This document shows positions 21,145 to 34,035 of a stretch of 64,000 nucleotides of DNA, one piece after another. The stretch is from Gavia stellata (lineage: Eukaryota > Chordata > Aves > Gaviiformes > Gaviidae). Every line of letters begins with the position of its first letter. Positions within the stretch are counted from its first letter, which is position 1. Location: positions 1,054,001-1,118,000 of the forward strand of contig NW_026777121.1 of the NCBI RefSeq assembly GCF_030936135.1, given 5' to 3'. Both the position numbers and the translations under genes were made by a program. The notes under the pieces were generated by a model that saw only the letters and a list, made by a program, of their open reading frames with translations, was not told the DNA's origin and ran no database searches.

Positions 21145-22061
21145 GTAACAATATGGGACAAGTCGCATAATTCAGTTTTTTGGGGTGAATGTTCAGAGCT
21201 GTCAAGCTGTTGTTGAATGTTTTTAGTCTTAATTACACTTTTTTAAAATGCCCCTTTGATCCCTTTCTGATTTGAAGGTGAGGAGGTAAAGTGTTTTCCT
21301 GGCATTAAGGAGAATGATTACAAGATGAGGGCTTTCAGAATGGTTAGGTTTTCCTGACAGGGCAGCCATCTGATAGATGTCATGCAGTGCCTTTTGTGGG
21401 CATTTTGCTTGCTAAACTGAATTGAAAAGTTTCCGTAGGAGTGGAAGGGAAAGATCTTAATTCTTGGGCAGAATCTAGCTGGTTGTCTGATTGTAACTGG
21501 TGGAACCCAAGTGCGAGAGAGAGAGAGAGGGAGGAAGGAGAAGTGTTGTCACTTAGTGATGAGTGTGTTTGCTGCTGGAGCAGAGGTGAACTACTCCATG
21601 TGAACGATCCTTTGTTTTGGGAGGGATGATCAGTATGATGGAGGCGGGATGATCTAGGATTGTATCTTGTACATTTGAAAGGGCTGAAGATGCTATTTTT
21701 CCTTTCCTTCCAAATACTTTAAAACACTCCCTGTCGTCTTGTTCCACCTCCCCAACCCTAAAAAAACCCCCCAAACTTGTGGTTGTGCTGGCCACGTTTC
21801 ATCTCCTTAATGAAAAATGTGTTGAAAGAAAAGCTTGCCGAAAGCTGAAAACACAGATTGATGTTGTGTTTCAGTGGAGAATTATTGTCTGAATGCTTTT
21901 GTGTAACTTACAGAAAAAGATTTTGGGATTCAGGTAGCCAAGAATTGAACATGAGTCAGCAATGTATTCTTGAGGCAAAAAAAGGCAAACTGCATCCTGG
22001 GCTGTGCTAGCAAGAGTGTAGCCAGCAGGTCTGGGAAAGTGATCCTTCAGCTCTAGTGGTA

Positions 22062-22265
22062 CTTGTGAGACAGCGTTTGGAGTGCTGTGTCCAGTGAGCC
22101 AGCTTGCGCCCAGTTTTGGGCTCCCCAAAACGAGAGAGGTTGATGTAGTGGAGCGAGTCCGACGGAGGGCCACCAAGATGGTTTGGGAGCACACGATGTA
22201 TGAGGAGAGACCGGGTTTCTTCAGCCTTAAGAAGAGAGAGCTCATGGAAGATCCTAGTTGCAGAT
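22062..22265 (+). mobile_element. CR1 LINE fragment, old
   Basis: Plus strand. It contains recognisable pieces of the CR1 ORF2 C-terminal region (VERVRRRATKMV, then YEERPGFFSLKKREL). It has no tail and is highly diverged. Confidence 0.75.
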
Positions 22266-24185
22266 AGGAATAGCCAGTAGGAAGGTACAGAGAAAATGGA
22301 GTCAATCACTTGTCAAAGGTGTGCAGTGAAACAAAGGACAGCAGAGTCTTGCCCTTGACAAAGTGGCAGTTAAGATTTTTAGCATCCAGTGCGTAACTTA
22401 TTGCTCATGCTGTCCAGCCTTTGATAGAGGAAATGCCAATATAGAAAGTTTTCCAACATTTCTCGAGTATCTCTCATCAGTCCCTTTTTAAGGAAGCATG
22501 TTATTTTTTTTACAGTGAGTCATCTGGGAAGTTCAGCTAGAATGTCAAGAAGGGATTTAATCTTTTTTGTACTATACAGTGAAGTAGTTACTCAGTAGGT
22601 ATTGCTTACGTAATCCAAATTTCAACCATTTCTTGAAATTAACGTTGTTTGCACTATGCACAAAATAACCAAAAAAAAAGTTTTGCAAGAGCTATTTCCT
22701 AAATCGATGCCTCTCTCTGTTGCTAGAATTTGTTAGTTTAATGTAAAACTGTTATAAACTTGAGGAAAAGATAGAAATACTCACTAAGGTGAAAGACTGT
22801 CTGTTGTCACAGCATCTTGGACAGCTATTACCTAAGTAAGTGTTTTGATTAGCCTGTTTCCTGTATGTTCCTAAGCTTTAGAGTCAACAACACTTGTTGA
22901 AGAGATGCTGGAGTGAAGTTCTGGTTCTAGTAAATAAAATGTGACCTTTACTTGCAGTTACTGCTTCACTATAAGGGAAATGGTCAAGCACTGTTTCTAG
23001 TGTCTTCTATCTAACTGCAAGATTGAAGAAAAAAAGAGGGTAGAAAAGACACATCGGATAGTCTTTTATTGCGAACTAGAAGTTGTAACAATGCAACCTG
23101 CCTTGTAAGTTGGCTTAGCTGAAACTGGGCATAGGTATAATGATGTCTTCTAATGATAGAAATAAGTTTTTGTGACTTGTTGCAAAAATCTTATTCTAAT
23201 ATTATTCCTTATCGCTGTTTATTGGGCGGATTTTCTACCCTGTTCTTGATTTGAACTCTGTTCAAGAGACGCGGAAGTCTTTTTTCTTTTCTTTTTTTCC
23301 TTGCCTTTCTTTCACCTGTTTCAAAAATGTTCTTTCTGTACAAGAACCCTTTGTTGCTTTCAAGAGTGGCTCTATCCAAAGGTGAAAACTGAGGGCTGTG
23401 CTACAGTTTTTCACAGCAAAGACTACCTCTGTCTGGGGGGAGAGCGCAGCGTGAATCTGCAATATACAGAGCGTGCGGTAACAGCGGTGCTGATTAAAAA
23501 TCAGGAACTGCATCAGCTTAAAAAGAGGCAAAGGGAAACCAGCAGAAGAGCTGAACCTATTTTTGTATCTGCTTTTACAGTGTGAAGGTAGGCAGTGTTC
23601 TCAACAAATCTTGCATACCATCCTGTGGGAACACAAAGCTCCTTTGTTAGTGTGAGCCATGCAGAAATGTGTGGACCAGATGCAATCAGCCTAGGGCTGT
23701 ACCATGGCACTTGTTCATGTTCTGAAAACTATATAGCTGATGGTGGCTTTATTGGTTCTAAAACTGGTTTTGGTTTCTTGGCAGCGTGACTCCCTGTATA
23801 GTTTAGATATGCCTGCAGACCTGCTAGAGTGCTCCCTTTCAGATACACCCTGGAGGAAGCAACTCCCATGGTACAGACAAGTAATGCCTCCTGTGAAAAA
23901 GAGGAATCAGGCGAGCTGGGAGCTCTCAAATACCGCGAGCCAAATGTTTGTTTGGGAAGGGAATTCAGTATGTGTGCCACCTAACAGTACTTTCTCTCCA
24001 AAAAATGGAACCGAACGTGTATAGTCAGACATAGAAGGAATTGACTTGTGAAGCGGGTAGTCATATCAGCATTTGTTGGCATCTATAGGTTTCTGGTTCT
24101 GTGGAGTGGATGGGATTTGGCCCAAGCTTCTTGAATGTATTTTGATGGATGAAGCAGTTAAGTATGCTTGGTTTTTTGTGATAAC
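22266..24185. other. Unannotated AT-rich stretch after the CDKAL1 exon
   Basis: Probable CDKAL1 intron sequence. I found no exon with the next CDKAL1 motif (LWLLNSCTVK), no repeat family and no RNA gene. Confidence 0.5.
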
Positions 24186-25121
24186 TGTTACAAATCTGTA
24201 ATATAAAAACTCATCTACACAATGTATGTAGGTGAGCAGGCACTTCTTTAGTGCAGCGCTGGACGCACAGGGGATCGCACCACCTAGTGTGCGTGTTTAG
24301 TTTCTCTGCTACAGAAGTTGTGTACAATCAAAGGATACATATTCATCATATTTCCAAGAAACAGTTAACATATTCATAGAGTTTCTGAGAACTCGTCAGT
24401 CTATGTAAATGCTCGTGACGCATGCGCCTTCAGGTACGCAGGTGGTCGTCTAAGGTCCTCTGGTGGTCGTCCATAGTCTTCCTCATGGTGTCCTCTAGTT
24501 GAACCCCGTCTTTGCGCATGCTCAGCTTGGTTGCAAAATTCCATTCTTGGAATCTTCTTAAGTTTTCCTTGGTTTACTGACCAGGCCTACAGCTTATCAT
24601 TCTCTTGACAGGCAAATTCTACCTATTCACAATGCTACATTGTTCAACGGTTAGTTTATGATCAAATCACAGCTAAATCATACCTAGTTACCTTCATACA
24701 GACTATATAATTTAATTTTTTAGTAATCGCTCTCTGGATTATACTATTCTATCACTATCCGTACTTAAATTAATCAATGGTTATTTCTATTAATATTTAT
24801 TGATTGGCATTCTTGATCTTTGAATCAAGATGGGAAAGGTAGGGAATTTTCCAAGCCGCATCACTGGTGCATATCAGGTCACATTGTCACAGGACTCAAA
24901 CAAGACTTTTCTATTTGATTCTTCATCGTTCCATCTCGTCACTGTTGGTTCCTTAGTACAGAACAGCGACTCCCTGGTGAGGTTCCTATGGTTATTGTTT
25001 CTAACTTAAGAATCCTAACTTACGCATTTGTATTTTATTATTTTATTTTATTTATTAATCAAATTTAAACTTTCTACATGATCATATTGTGATTATTTTT
25101 TTAAAAATCAGAGTATTTACA
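24186..25121 (-). repeat. LTR of the class I endogenous retrovirus
   Basis: It is bounded by TGTTACA at the low-coordinate end and TTTACA next to the polypurine tract. It shares its terminus and the GCAGCGCTGG box with the solo LTR at 14166-14809. Confidence 0.75.
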
Positions 25122-27510
25122 GTAATTCCCCCCTTTGAAAGTTTTGAAAATGATTTCAATACTTTCATTTTAATCAGTTAAGTAGATTATGTGCATCAAG
25201 TATAGATGCCAAACGAGTTAATCGATTCATCATCCTCCAGTTTATAATATATTCTTGATAAAACAAGACTGATTAAAAATCAATATCAGGAGAACAACGA
25301 TAGGGTGGCATAACTTATTTAGGATGCCTGTAGCAGTAGGTGACCACCCGAAAAGAGTGTCCCGCCATTTATGTTCCGCATCCTTTTCCACCCTCCCTAA
25401 AACACGGTGTATTTCTTCTACGTTGTGATGAACAGTTATTAAAGTTCTTTGTCCATTTTCCTTGACCTTTTTCAAAATTTTGATTAAATCCTGGTGTTGT
25501 AGCAATTGTTTCACTAAAGTGAGATTCAATCCAATGGGTGTAGGCAACAGTTCCTGAATTGATGTATAATTAGATTGCAAGAGCTGGTGAGGTGTGACTG
25601 GAGTCAAATAAGAAAAAAAAATCACGTCCCATGATTTCAGTGAAATTACAAACGCAAAAATCTGAGTGATTCCTAGTATCTATAACTACATCATCTACGG
25701 ATATAAAATCACAAGCTGTTCTCAAACATACACAGCCCTTACCAATATATATATATAAGCAGTGTTTCAGGGTTTTCGTCAGGGCGAGTCTCAAAATGGC
25801 AAACATTTTGTTCAGTATCTAAACAGATATCCCGACCTGTGATTGCATTACCTTCAGAGATGAACCCTTGTTGTTCTCGTACAACAACCCTTGTTGTTCA
25901 AAATCTAGAGTTTGTCATTTCTGTCCCACTTTTTGGGCTCATATTCTGTGCTCAAATGGATAGAGTATGGTTCCATTGTGATTCAATCCTAATGCAATAA
26001 CAGGGTAAGTCGAATATATTGAAGCATTGTGCATAGTTCATACAAAAGTTGTGGCTGTACTTGTGACGGGATCGTAGGTAAAGTTTACCAAATTCCACCA
26101 GGACTGGAGTTTTTTCTCTAAATTAGTGGCACTCTCGCAGATTATTTTTCGAACCTTGGTGGGGAGAGTGCCTTCTTCACCCTCTCTTATGATTGAAGCA
26201 GCTACTGATTGCGCCCACAGTTGAGCCTGGATACAACTGGGAGCCAAAGATAGGTTATCTTGGACCACACCGAGTCCATCTACAATCATTTCATGGTCGT
26301 CTCCATTCACCTTTTCCCATTTTGGTACTATGTTTGACAACAGCCACTGATTAGTTTCTAAAGCCAATAGGGAAGATTGCAAAGGCTGTTGCAATTTAGC
26401 CAGTTCACTAGTTGTAGTAGCCAATTTGTCTCCCGATGTATTTTGCTAATTTGCCTTTTTAATGTCTGATTCATTCTTTCTGCTTTTCCACTCGATTGAG
26501 GCCTCCAGGGGGTACGTAAATTTCAGGTAATTCCCAGAACTTTGCTAAGATTTTGTACTACATCTGCAACAAAATGTGGGCCTCTATCAGAAGATATTCC
26601 AATAGGTGCTCCAAATCTTGGAATTATTTTTTGTAACAACCATTTAATGATTTTCTTTGCTTGATTGGTCTGACAAGGAAAAGCTTGAGGCCATTCTGTA
26701 AAAGTATCAACCCCCACCAGAATGTATCGATACCCTTTTTGTCTGGGTAATTTTGAAAAATCAATTTGCCAATAATCTCCAGGTTGTACTCCCGATTTCA
26801 AGGTTCCCATTGGAAGTCTTCTCTTTACCACCGGATTGTTTCGCAAACAAATCTCACACTTGGCAGAAATCATTTGAGCCACTTCTAACATTCTTAGAGA
26901 CACCACATATCTCTTTAAAAAGGTGACTAATGCTTCTGGACCCCAATGGCACTCTTTATGTTTTGTTTGTAATATTTCTCTCATCGGAAGTGGGGGAATT
27001 ACTACCTGTCCCTGAACTGTGACCCACCATCCTGCTAAATTCCTTTTTGCGTCTAATAACTTCCCTAGTTTCTCATCTTCCTCCGAATATTGAGGTTTCT
27101 CTTTTGGTAATGTAATGTTCTTTGTAGGAATTAATGCCATTTGTAAGGCATTCCTTTGTGCTATTCCTTTAGCTGTTCTATCAGCTAATTGTTCCCTATA
27201 GCTTCTTTCCTGTTTCCTGATTGATGTGCTTTACAGCGCACGATTGCCGCTTTGATCGGTCTCTGGACTGCTTGGAACAATTCCAGTATTTCCTCTTTGT
27301 ATTTGATGTTTGCCCCTTTGAGAGGATAATAGTCCTCTTTCTTTCCATAATATCCCATGGACACGTACTACACCAAAAGCATCCTTTGAGTCAGTCCAAA
27401 TGTTTACTCTCTTTCCTTCGCTCAGTTCTAACGCCTTCGTCAAGGCTGTCAGCTCTGCCTTTTGCGCTGAGGTATTGCTGGGCAAAGCATATGCTAGCAG
27501 AGACTCTCTT
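24186..27510 (-). mobile_element. Broken class I (gammaretrovirus-like) endogenous retrovirus, 3' half
   Basis: Minus strand. Reading 5' to 3' along the element: part of RNase H (about 27400-27510), integrase with its HHCC zinc-binding and catalytic regions (26523-27140), env-like sequence (25242-26424), a polypurine tract (about 25127-25140) and one LTR (24186-25121, TG...CA ends). gag, protease, most of reverse transcriptase and the other LTR are absent. It is clearly broken, with several interruptions. Family assignment rests on the integrase and on the 4-bp target repeat of the related solo LTR at 14166. It is an old fossil copy. Confidence 0.85.
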
Positions 27511-27979
27511 GCCTGCTCAGTCAAGGAAGCCCTGTCCCTGGGCCAGCAGTCCTTATTCCTTGTGCTCCTCAAAGAAGGGTCCTGTGGTCATAGGAGCCGA
27601 AGTCCTGACTGTGCCACCAGCCCGATGGTGCTAAGCAGCAGGATGTGTTTGCTCCTACTTGAGCCTTCCTGAGGACAGCCCTACCAGGGTGAGGGGCTCT
27701 TCCCCCTGGATGTTGTGGGGATGAGGGCCTGATGAGCTTCATCAGCCTCCCTGGAGCAGCATGGCCCTGAGCACCCAGTGAGCTGCAGCCACTTGAGACT
27801 TCAGGTCAGGGTGGCAGAAGGATGCTTCTCCGTAGCTGCAAGAGGAGGGCTCTGATAACTGACAGCCCTCTTGCAGCCTTGCCTTGCCTCACCCTTCTGC
27901 CTGTGCTCTACAAAGAGGGCATCACCTGTGTAGGGGCAGGAGCCCCCCACCTTCCCCTGCCTCTCTGGGTCTGTTGTGC
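27511..27979. other. GC-rich unique segment between ERV and degenerate repeats
   Basis: No gene is recognised. An inverted repeat (GAGGGCT ... AGCCCTC) near 27846-27872 could form a small stem-loop. Confidence 0.4.
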
Positions 27980-29620
27980 AGATGAGCAGTGCATGTTCTA
28001 AGTACAGAGGCGTCTCTACTCCATAAACAGCCTCTATTCCCCATACAGGCAGAGAGCCCCGTACTTACTACCGGTGTGCACCGAGTGTTTGCTCTGCAAA
28101 GAGAAAAGCCTCACCTCCCCTGTTTGTGTGCTTCTGTAGGCAGAGCGTGCCTGATGTACAGAGACGCTCCCCCTCCACCCCCAGCCTCCCCAGATTTCCT
28201 GTGCGGGTGGGTGGGCAAGCCCTGCCTCACCTGGCCCGTCTCTGCTCCGTAACCGGCATACGGTCTGTGTCCTGACAGGGCAGTGGAGTGCGGTGCTCTC
28301 CATGTGTATTCTCCGTACAGCCATTTTTACAGTCTGTACGGTGAGAGAAAGCTATCGCCCCACCTCACCCTTCTGTTGGTTTCTGTCCTCTATACGGCCA
28401 GCGTACACTGTATAAGCAGACCAAAAAACCCTGCCTTGGCAGTATCTAGTCTATGACTAGACATGCTTTGCCTGCATACAGTCTATCTACAGACAAAATA
28501 CAGTCTGTATCTGGAGAGAAAAGCCTCCCTGTCTCTTTTCTGATAGGCAGAGTATAGCCTGATACATGCTGAGCAAGCAAGCCTGGCTTTGCCTGTCCAT
28601 GCGCAGTGGTGAGGAAGACAGTATGTAGTCTGTATAGCAACAGAAAAGCTTCCCCTTGTTGCAGGTATGTTGCGTGTACGCAGATGCTTGGTGTTCGATG
28701 TCGAGGTAGGCGAGGCACTGCTTTTCTATGTACGTGTATTACATTTAGCCCATATAGTCTCTGTGCAGACAGAAAAGCCTCTCATCACCTTGTGTGCGTA
28801 TATTCCGTGTATGCGTAAAGTATGTGTATCCATGTGCATGTGTTCCAAGTCAGGACAGCATACGCTCCACACACAGAGAGAAATGCCCTTCCTCCGTTGG
28901 CCTTGAAAATGGCTGCGTTCCATGTAGAGACAGTATTGACTCCACATAAAGACATCAACATTCATGCTGGACATAAAGCGTAACTTCCCCTCACCTGTCT
29001 GTCTGCTTTGTGCAGTCCGTATGCAGCTGACACACTGTACGTCTATTCTGCACGTTCTATGTGTGTGTTCTGTGCAGAGAGTGCATCTACATGGTTGTGC
29101 TTCCTGTGTCTGTATACTATTTTTATGTGTAGATACTCTGTCTTCTGAATAGAGAGAGGAAAAAAGCCTCAGTGAGATGAGGTCAGCTGAGGCTTCTCTT
29201 CCTGCAGATAGTGTATCATGTCTGTGGATGTTCTGTATAGACCGTGCGGGGGGGGTGGGGGTGTTTCTCTGTGTTGACGAAAGACATGTATTTGGATGCA
29301 TCTCTCTGTGTCTCTCCGTCTATATTCTGTTTATACTTGCTGCATGTTTTCTGTGTATATTCTATGCGTATGAAGGTACCTAGATGGTGTCCTAGCTGTG
29401 TGTATTTTACATGCAGGCAGAAGTTGCCTCGCTTGGGCAATGCAGGACTTGTTCCGTATGTAGAATATATGCAATGTACAGACAATGTAAAGGAAATGAA
29501 GCAAGCTTCAGCTAAGCAAGGTGAGGCTCTTTTGTTTCCCTGTAAAAACACATCCTGTCTTGTTTATGCCCCGTTCACAGATGCAAACCCCTCAGCCAGA
29601 CTGTTCTGAGTGTAGGCAGG
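27980..29620 (+). repeat. Degenerate tandem repeat field (about 120-bp spacing)
   Basis: A recurring block of the form AGAGAAAAGCCTC, then CCTC-rich, then GTGCAGACAG and AGTCTGTAT, appears near 28096, 28343, 28514, 28640, 28762, 28877, 28975 and 29152. Spacing is irregular, commonly 115-126 or multiples. Units are strongly diverged, so boundaries are approximate. It does not match a transposon family I know. Confidence 0.55.
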
Positions 29621-30430
29621 TAACATACTGTCAAGTTCTAGTCAAGCTATAGATGGCAAGCAGGGACATAGTCCAAACGCTTTTGTCCATCCGCCGAGGC
29701 TCTGCTGTCTGCATGTCTTCTAGCTTCAGCCTGGGGAGCTCGGCTGAGCCTTCTGCATTGCCACGGACGTGGACTTTGTGCTGCTTGGGTAGCAGGTGAA
29801 CAGCGAGGGCGAGGTGAGAGTGACCAGAGGAGCAGAGAGGTGTCTCCCAGGTGAACTGGGAGCTCTGCAGGTGGTCATTTGAAGGGGCTGAGGGGAATGT
29901 TTTGGGGGCCACCTTGTATCTCAGCGAGAAAGGGCCGCCTGTGGGTTGCGGGTTTCCTCAAAGGCAGAGAAGTGGGTTGTGCCCCTGTGGAGGTGCCACC
30001 TGTGAAGGGTGAAAGCTCTCTAGGAAGCATGAAGAGCAGTTGGCCACAGAATGGACTAATCCCTGTGCAGTAAATAGCAGGGGCCTGGGAAGAGGTGTGG
30101 CATTTGTGTCCCCCTCAGGTGCAGTCTGGCTCTGCGCAGGCAGCCTTTCCGTTGTGGAAATGTGTAGTGTGGCTCTCTGGCACAGCAAAAGGAGGGAGAA
30201 ATGAGGAATTTCCCAGGAACCCCTAGGAGATGAAGAATTGGGATGCATTCAAGGACTTTGACAGGACTTGCTAGGAATGACTGTCTTTAGGAGATTGGCA
30301 GGAGCATTGTAGAGTTGTTGGCTGGGAATTTCCGAAAGGGAATAAAAATACCTATTCCACTGCTGTTTTCTAGGATTGCCCCCAATCTAGGATTGCCCAC
30401 GCTAGTTTTGAAGCATGTGAGGAGCACATC
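29621..30430. other. Unannotated spacer between the two repeat fields
   Basis: Mixed-composition sequence with short G-rich runs. No gene, transposon or RNA is recognised. Confidence 0.45.
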
Positions 30431-32300
30431 AGCATATGGCTCTGGAGGAGTGCTTTACTGCACCGTGGGGCTTTTCTCGCAGTCCTGCACTGTGTGGCGC
30501 TTTTGGAGCTTTCTGTCGGGGGCTTTTTGGGAGCGCTTCACCATGGGGCTTTTTGGGAGCGCTCCATCACTTGGGTGTTTTGGAGCTCTGCACCCCGGGG
30601 CTTTTTTGGAATGCTTCACCATTTCGTTTTTTTGGAAGCCCTTCATGGTTTCACTATTTTCTGGAATGCTACAGGACCCGGCATTTCTGGAGTGCATCAC
30701 TGCGCCACCCCAGAGGAGTGCTTCACCATTTGGTTTTTCTGGGAGTCTGTCACTGTTTGGCTTTTTGGGAGCCCTCTTTGTGGGGCTTTTTTGGTTTGCT
30801 TCACCAGTTGGATATTTTGGAGCGCTTAACCCCGGTGCTTTTTAAGAGTGCTCCATCCTGGGCTTTTTCAGAGTCCTCCCTCGTAGTGGTGTTTGGAGCT
30901 CTCCACCCTGGGGCTTTTTGGGAGCAGTCCAACCCGGTGGTTTTTTGGAGCTCTGCACCCTGTGGCTTGTTTGGAGGGCTTCACCATTTTGTATTTTGGG
31001 AACCCTTTACAGTTTTGCTATTCTGTGGAATAGTAGGAGACCTGGCATTTTTTGGAGTGCTTCACCGCGCCGTCCTGGAGGACTGCATCACCATTTGTTT
31101 TTTTGGGCGTCCTTCACAGTTTGGGGCTTTTGGGAGTCCTTCACAATTTGGGTTTTTTTTAGGGGGGAGCCCTGCACACTGGGGCTTTTTTCAAGGGCTT
31201 CACCATTTTATTTGTTTTGGGGGGGAGCCCTTCACAGTTTTGCTATTTTTTGAAATTTTACCAAACCCGGGATTTTTTGGAGTGCTTCACCTCCCTGCGC
31301 TGCCCCGGAGGAGTGCATCCCCATTTGGTGTTTTGGGAGCTGTTCACCATTTGGTATTCTTTTGGGGAGTCCTGCACCCTCTGTGTGTCTGGGGGCTCTG
31401 CACCCTGGGGCTTGTTTGGAGTGCTTCACAGTTTTGTTTTTCGGCGGCCTTTTGCGGTTTTGTTATTTTTTGGAATATTGCAGGACCCAAGATTTCTGAA
31501 GGCCTTCACAACGCCGCCCTGGAGGAGTGCCTCACCATTTGGTTTTTCAGAGCCATTCCCAGTTAGTATTTTCTGGAGGAGTCTTGCAGCGTTTGGTGTT
31601 TTTTTGGAGGGAGTACTGTACCATTTTAAGGTTATTTTGGGGGAAATTCTGCACAGTTTGGTGGGTTTTTTGGGAGTCCTGCAGCCTGGGGCTTTTTTGG
31701 AGCTCTCCAAGCCGGTCCTTTTTGGAGCTCTGCCCCCTGAGGCTTGTTTGGAGGACTTTACCATTTTGGGTTTTGGAGCCTTCTATGGTTTTGCTATGTT
31801 TTGGAATATTACGAAACCCGGGATGTTTGGAGTGCCTCACCGCGCCACCCGGCAGGAGTGCCTGACGATTTGTTTTTTGGGAATCATTCACTTATCTTTC
31901 TGGGGGAGTCCTGCAGCGTTTGGTGTTTTTCTGGGGGACTCCTGCACCCTTTGGGGGCAGTTTCTGAACTGTTTGGTGTATTTTGTGGAGTCCTGCACCC
32001 TGGGTCTGTTTTGAAGCTCTCCAGCCCGGTACTTTTTTGGGACTCTGCACCATGGGGCTTGTTTGAAGGGTTCACTGTTTTGTTTTCTGGAGCCCTTTAG
32101 GGCTTTGCTGGTTTTTGGAACATTACAAAAGCCGGGGTTTCTGGAGTGCCTCAGCCTGCTGCCCCGCAGGAGTGCCTCACCATTTTGGGTTTTGGGAGCT
32201 GGTCACCGTTACCTTTTTGGGGGATTCCTGCATCTTTTTTTTGGTGGGACTCCTGCAGTGTTTGGTATTGTTTTAGGAGCACTCCACCCTGGTGCTTAAG
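30430..32300 (+). repeat. Minisatellite with higher-order structure, left block
   Basis: Monomers of roughly 24-30 bases follow the pattern GGAGTGCTTCACCATTTGG plus a T-rich run. They are organised into larger units marked by a segment like TTTTGCTATTTTTTGGAATA, then ACCCGGGATTT, then GCGCCACCCCGGAGGAGTGC. That marker recurs near 30653, 31016, 31240, 31460, 31790 and 32104. The plus strand is rich in T and G and nearly free of TA, so long open frames exist in all three plus frames (the longest 376 codons). I treat these as compositional. Confidence 0.9.
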
Positions 32301-32304
32301 CTTA

Positions 32305-32930
32305 AGAGAGGAGGGATGTTAGGGAAGATACCATCACAGACCTGCTCTAACATCTGGGATCAGTCGACGGGCTGAACCTCTCTTCCCCCCCAGAGGGATG
32401 CCTCTGAGTAAGATTTGGACACTTGGCTATACCAAGTGTGTCCCCCCCCGGGAGATTTGGCAACCTCTGTAGAGTTGTTTTGTGATTTAATGCGCTTGTA
32501 GGTGGCTATCTTTCGCATACTAACACTTGGCTATACCACGTGTTTTGTGATCTAGCGCGCTTGTAGCCAGGCTGTATTACTCATATTCAAACTATTTGTA
32601 CCACCTTTGTGGGCAGTAAGAGTTCTCATTGAACGCAGTTAAATTCCTTAAGGGTGGCCGTGCTAGTTCATGCAACGTGGCTAGACTGAAAGTGTATGGA
32701 GTTACAAGTGCATCCGTAATCGTTAAGATTATATCTATCTATCTATATATGAGTGTGTGTGTGTGTATATATGTTTATACAGAACACGATTGGACTTGTA
32801 ATACAGGAAATGGGCACCACCCAGAATCTAAGCCTAGCCGCCCCCAGCCCCTCTGATATCTGAGGACAAGCTGGAACGCACGGGGGTTTATTTTCTGCCA
32901 AATTGCTCAGTCCTTGTAACGTGACAGGCA
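32305..32930 (+). mobile_element. LTR-like insertion within the minisatellite
   Basis: It interrupts the minisatellite. A purine-rich stretch (AAGAGAGGAGGGA) is followed directly by TGTTAGGGAAG, as a polypurine tract precedes an LTR. The block ends GACAGGCA near 32930. Inside are two direct repeats of about 50 bases, each starting ACACTTGGCTATACCA (near 32409 and 32522), and a TATC/TG microsatellite at about 32727-32770. It has no coding capacity, so it would be only the end of a broken retroviral element. An unrelated insertion is possible. Confidence 0.4.
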
Positions 32931-32934
32931 TGTT

Positions 32935-33910
32935 TTCAGTGGTTCACCATTTTGTTTTTTGGAGCCCTTTATGGCTTTGCTATTTTGGGGAATATTACAA
33001 AACGGGGAATTCTTGGAGTGCTTCACTGTTCCACCCCAGAGGAGGGCAAACCGTTTCTTTTTTGTTTTCCTGGTAAGTCTTGCACCATTTAGGTTTTTTT
33101 TGGGGGGGACTCCTGCACCATTTGCGTGTTTTTCAGGGAGTTCTGCATCATTTGGGGTGTTTGGGAGTCTCCAACCCGGCACTTTTTTTGAGCTCTGCAC
33201 CCTGGGGCTTGTTTGGAGGGCTTCACCATTGTGTGTTTTGGAGGCCTTCATGGTTTTGCTATGTTTTGGAATATTACAAAACGCGGGATTTTTTGAGGCC
33301 TTCATGTCACTGCTCCGGGGGAGTGCAGCACCATTTGGATTTTTGGGAGCTGTTCACCGTTAATTTTTGGGGGGGAGTCCTGCACCTTTGGGTGTGTTTT
33401 TTGCGGGAGTCCTTCACTGTTGGGTGTTTTTTGGGGGGAGTCCTGCACCGTTTGGTGGTGTTTTGGAAGGCGTCCCTGCACCATTTGGGGTTTTTCTGGG
33501 GGGAGATTCTGCAGTGTGCGTTTGGTATTTTCGGGAGTCGGGCATCCTGGGCCTTGTTTGGAGCTCTGCAGCCTGGTACTTTTTTGGAACTTAGCACCCT
33601 GGGGCTTGCTGGAGGGCTTCACGATCTTGCTTTTTGGGAGCTCTTTATGGTTTTGCTGTTTTTTGGAACATTACAATACCTAGGATTTCTGGAGTGCAGC
33701 CCCGCAGGAGTGCCTCACCATTGTGGCTTTTGGGAGCTTGTCACCATTACCTTTTTGGGGGAATCCTGTACCATTCTTTTTTTTGTGTGTGTGGGATGCC
33801 TGCAGTGTTTGGTATTATTTTGGGAGCGCTCCACGCTGGTGGGCTTTCGGAGCGCTTCACCCTTGGGCTTGTTTGCAGTGGTTCACCATTTTTTTTATAG
33901 GAGCCCTTTA
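32935..33910 (+). repeat. Minisatellite with higher-order structure, right block
   Basis: The same monomers and marker segments as the left block, with the marker near 32975, 33253 and 33652. Its first monomers (CAGTGGTTCACCATTTTG) mirror its last ones, so the left and right blocks belonged to one array before the insertion. Confidence 0.9.
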
Positions 33911-34035
33911 TGGCAGTCACGCCCTCCGTAGCGCTGCTTTCCCCTTTCCATTATGAAGCAGAAGACAGGCAACTGCAGGGCTGCTGCAGCACATGGCTCC
34001 GCTCCCTCTGACCCCTCTCTCCCTCTGCCTTCCAG

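Noticed and set aside
28726-29301. 191-codon minus-strand frame in the degenerate repeat field
   Set aside because: It is low in recognisable content and built from diverged repeats. No homology is recognised.
30436-31566. 376-codon open frame in the minisatellite
   Set aside because: All three plus frames are open because the monomers lack TA. There is no start context, splice structure or domain, so it is treated as compositional.
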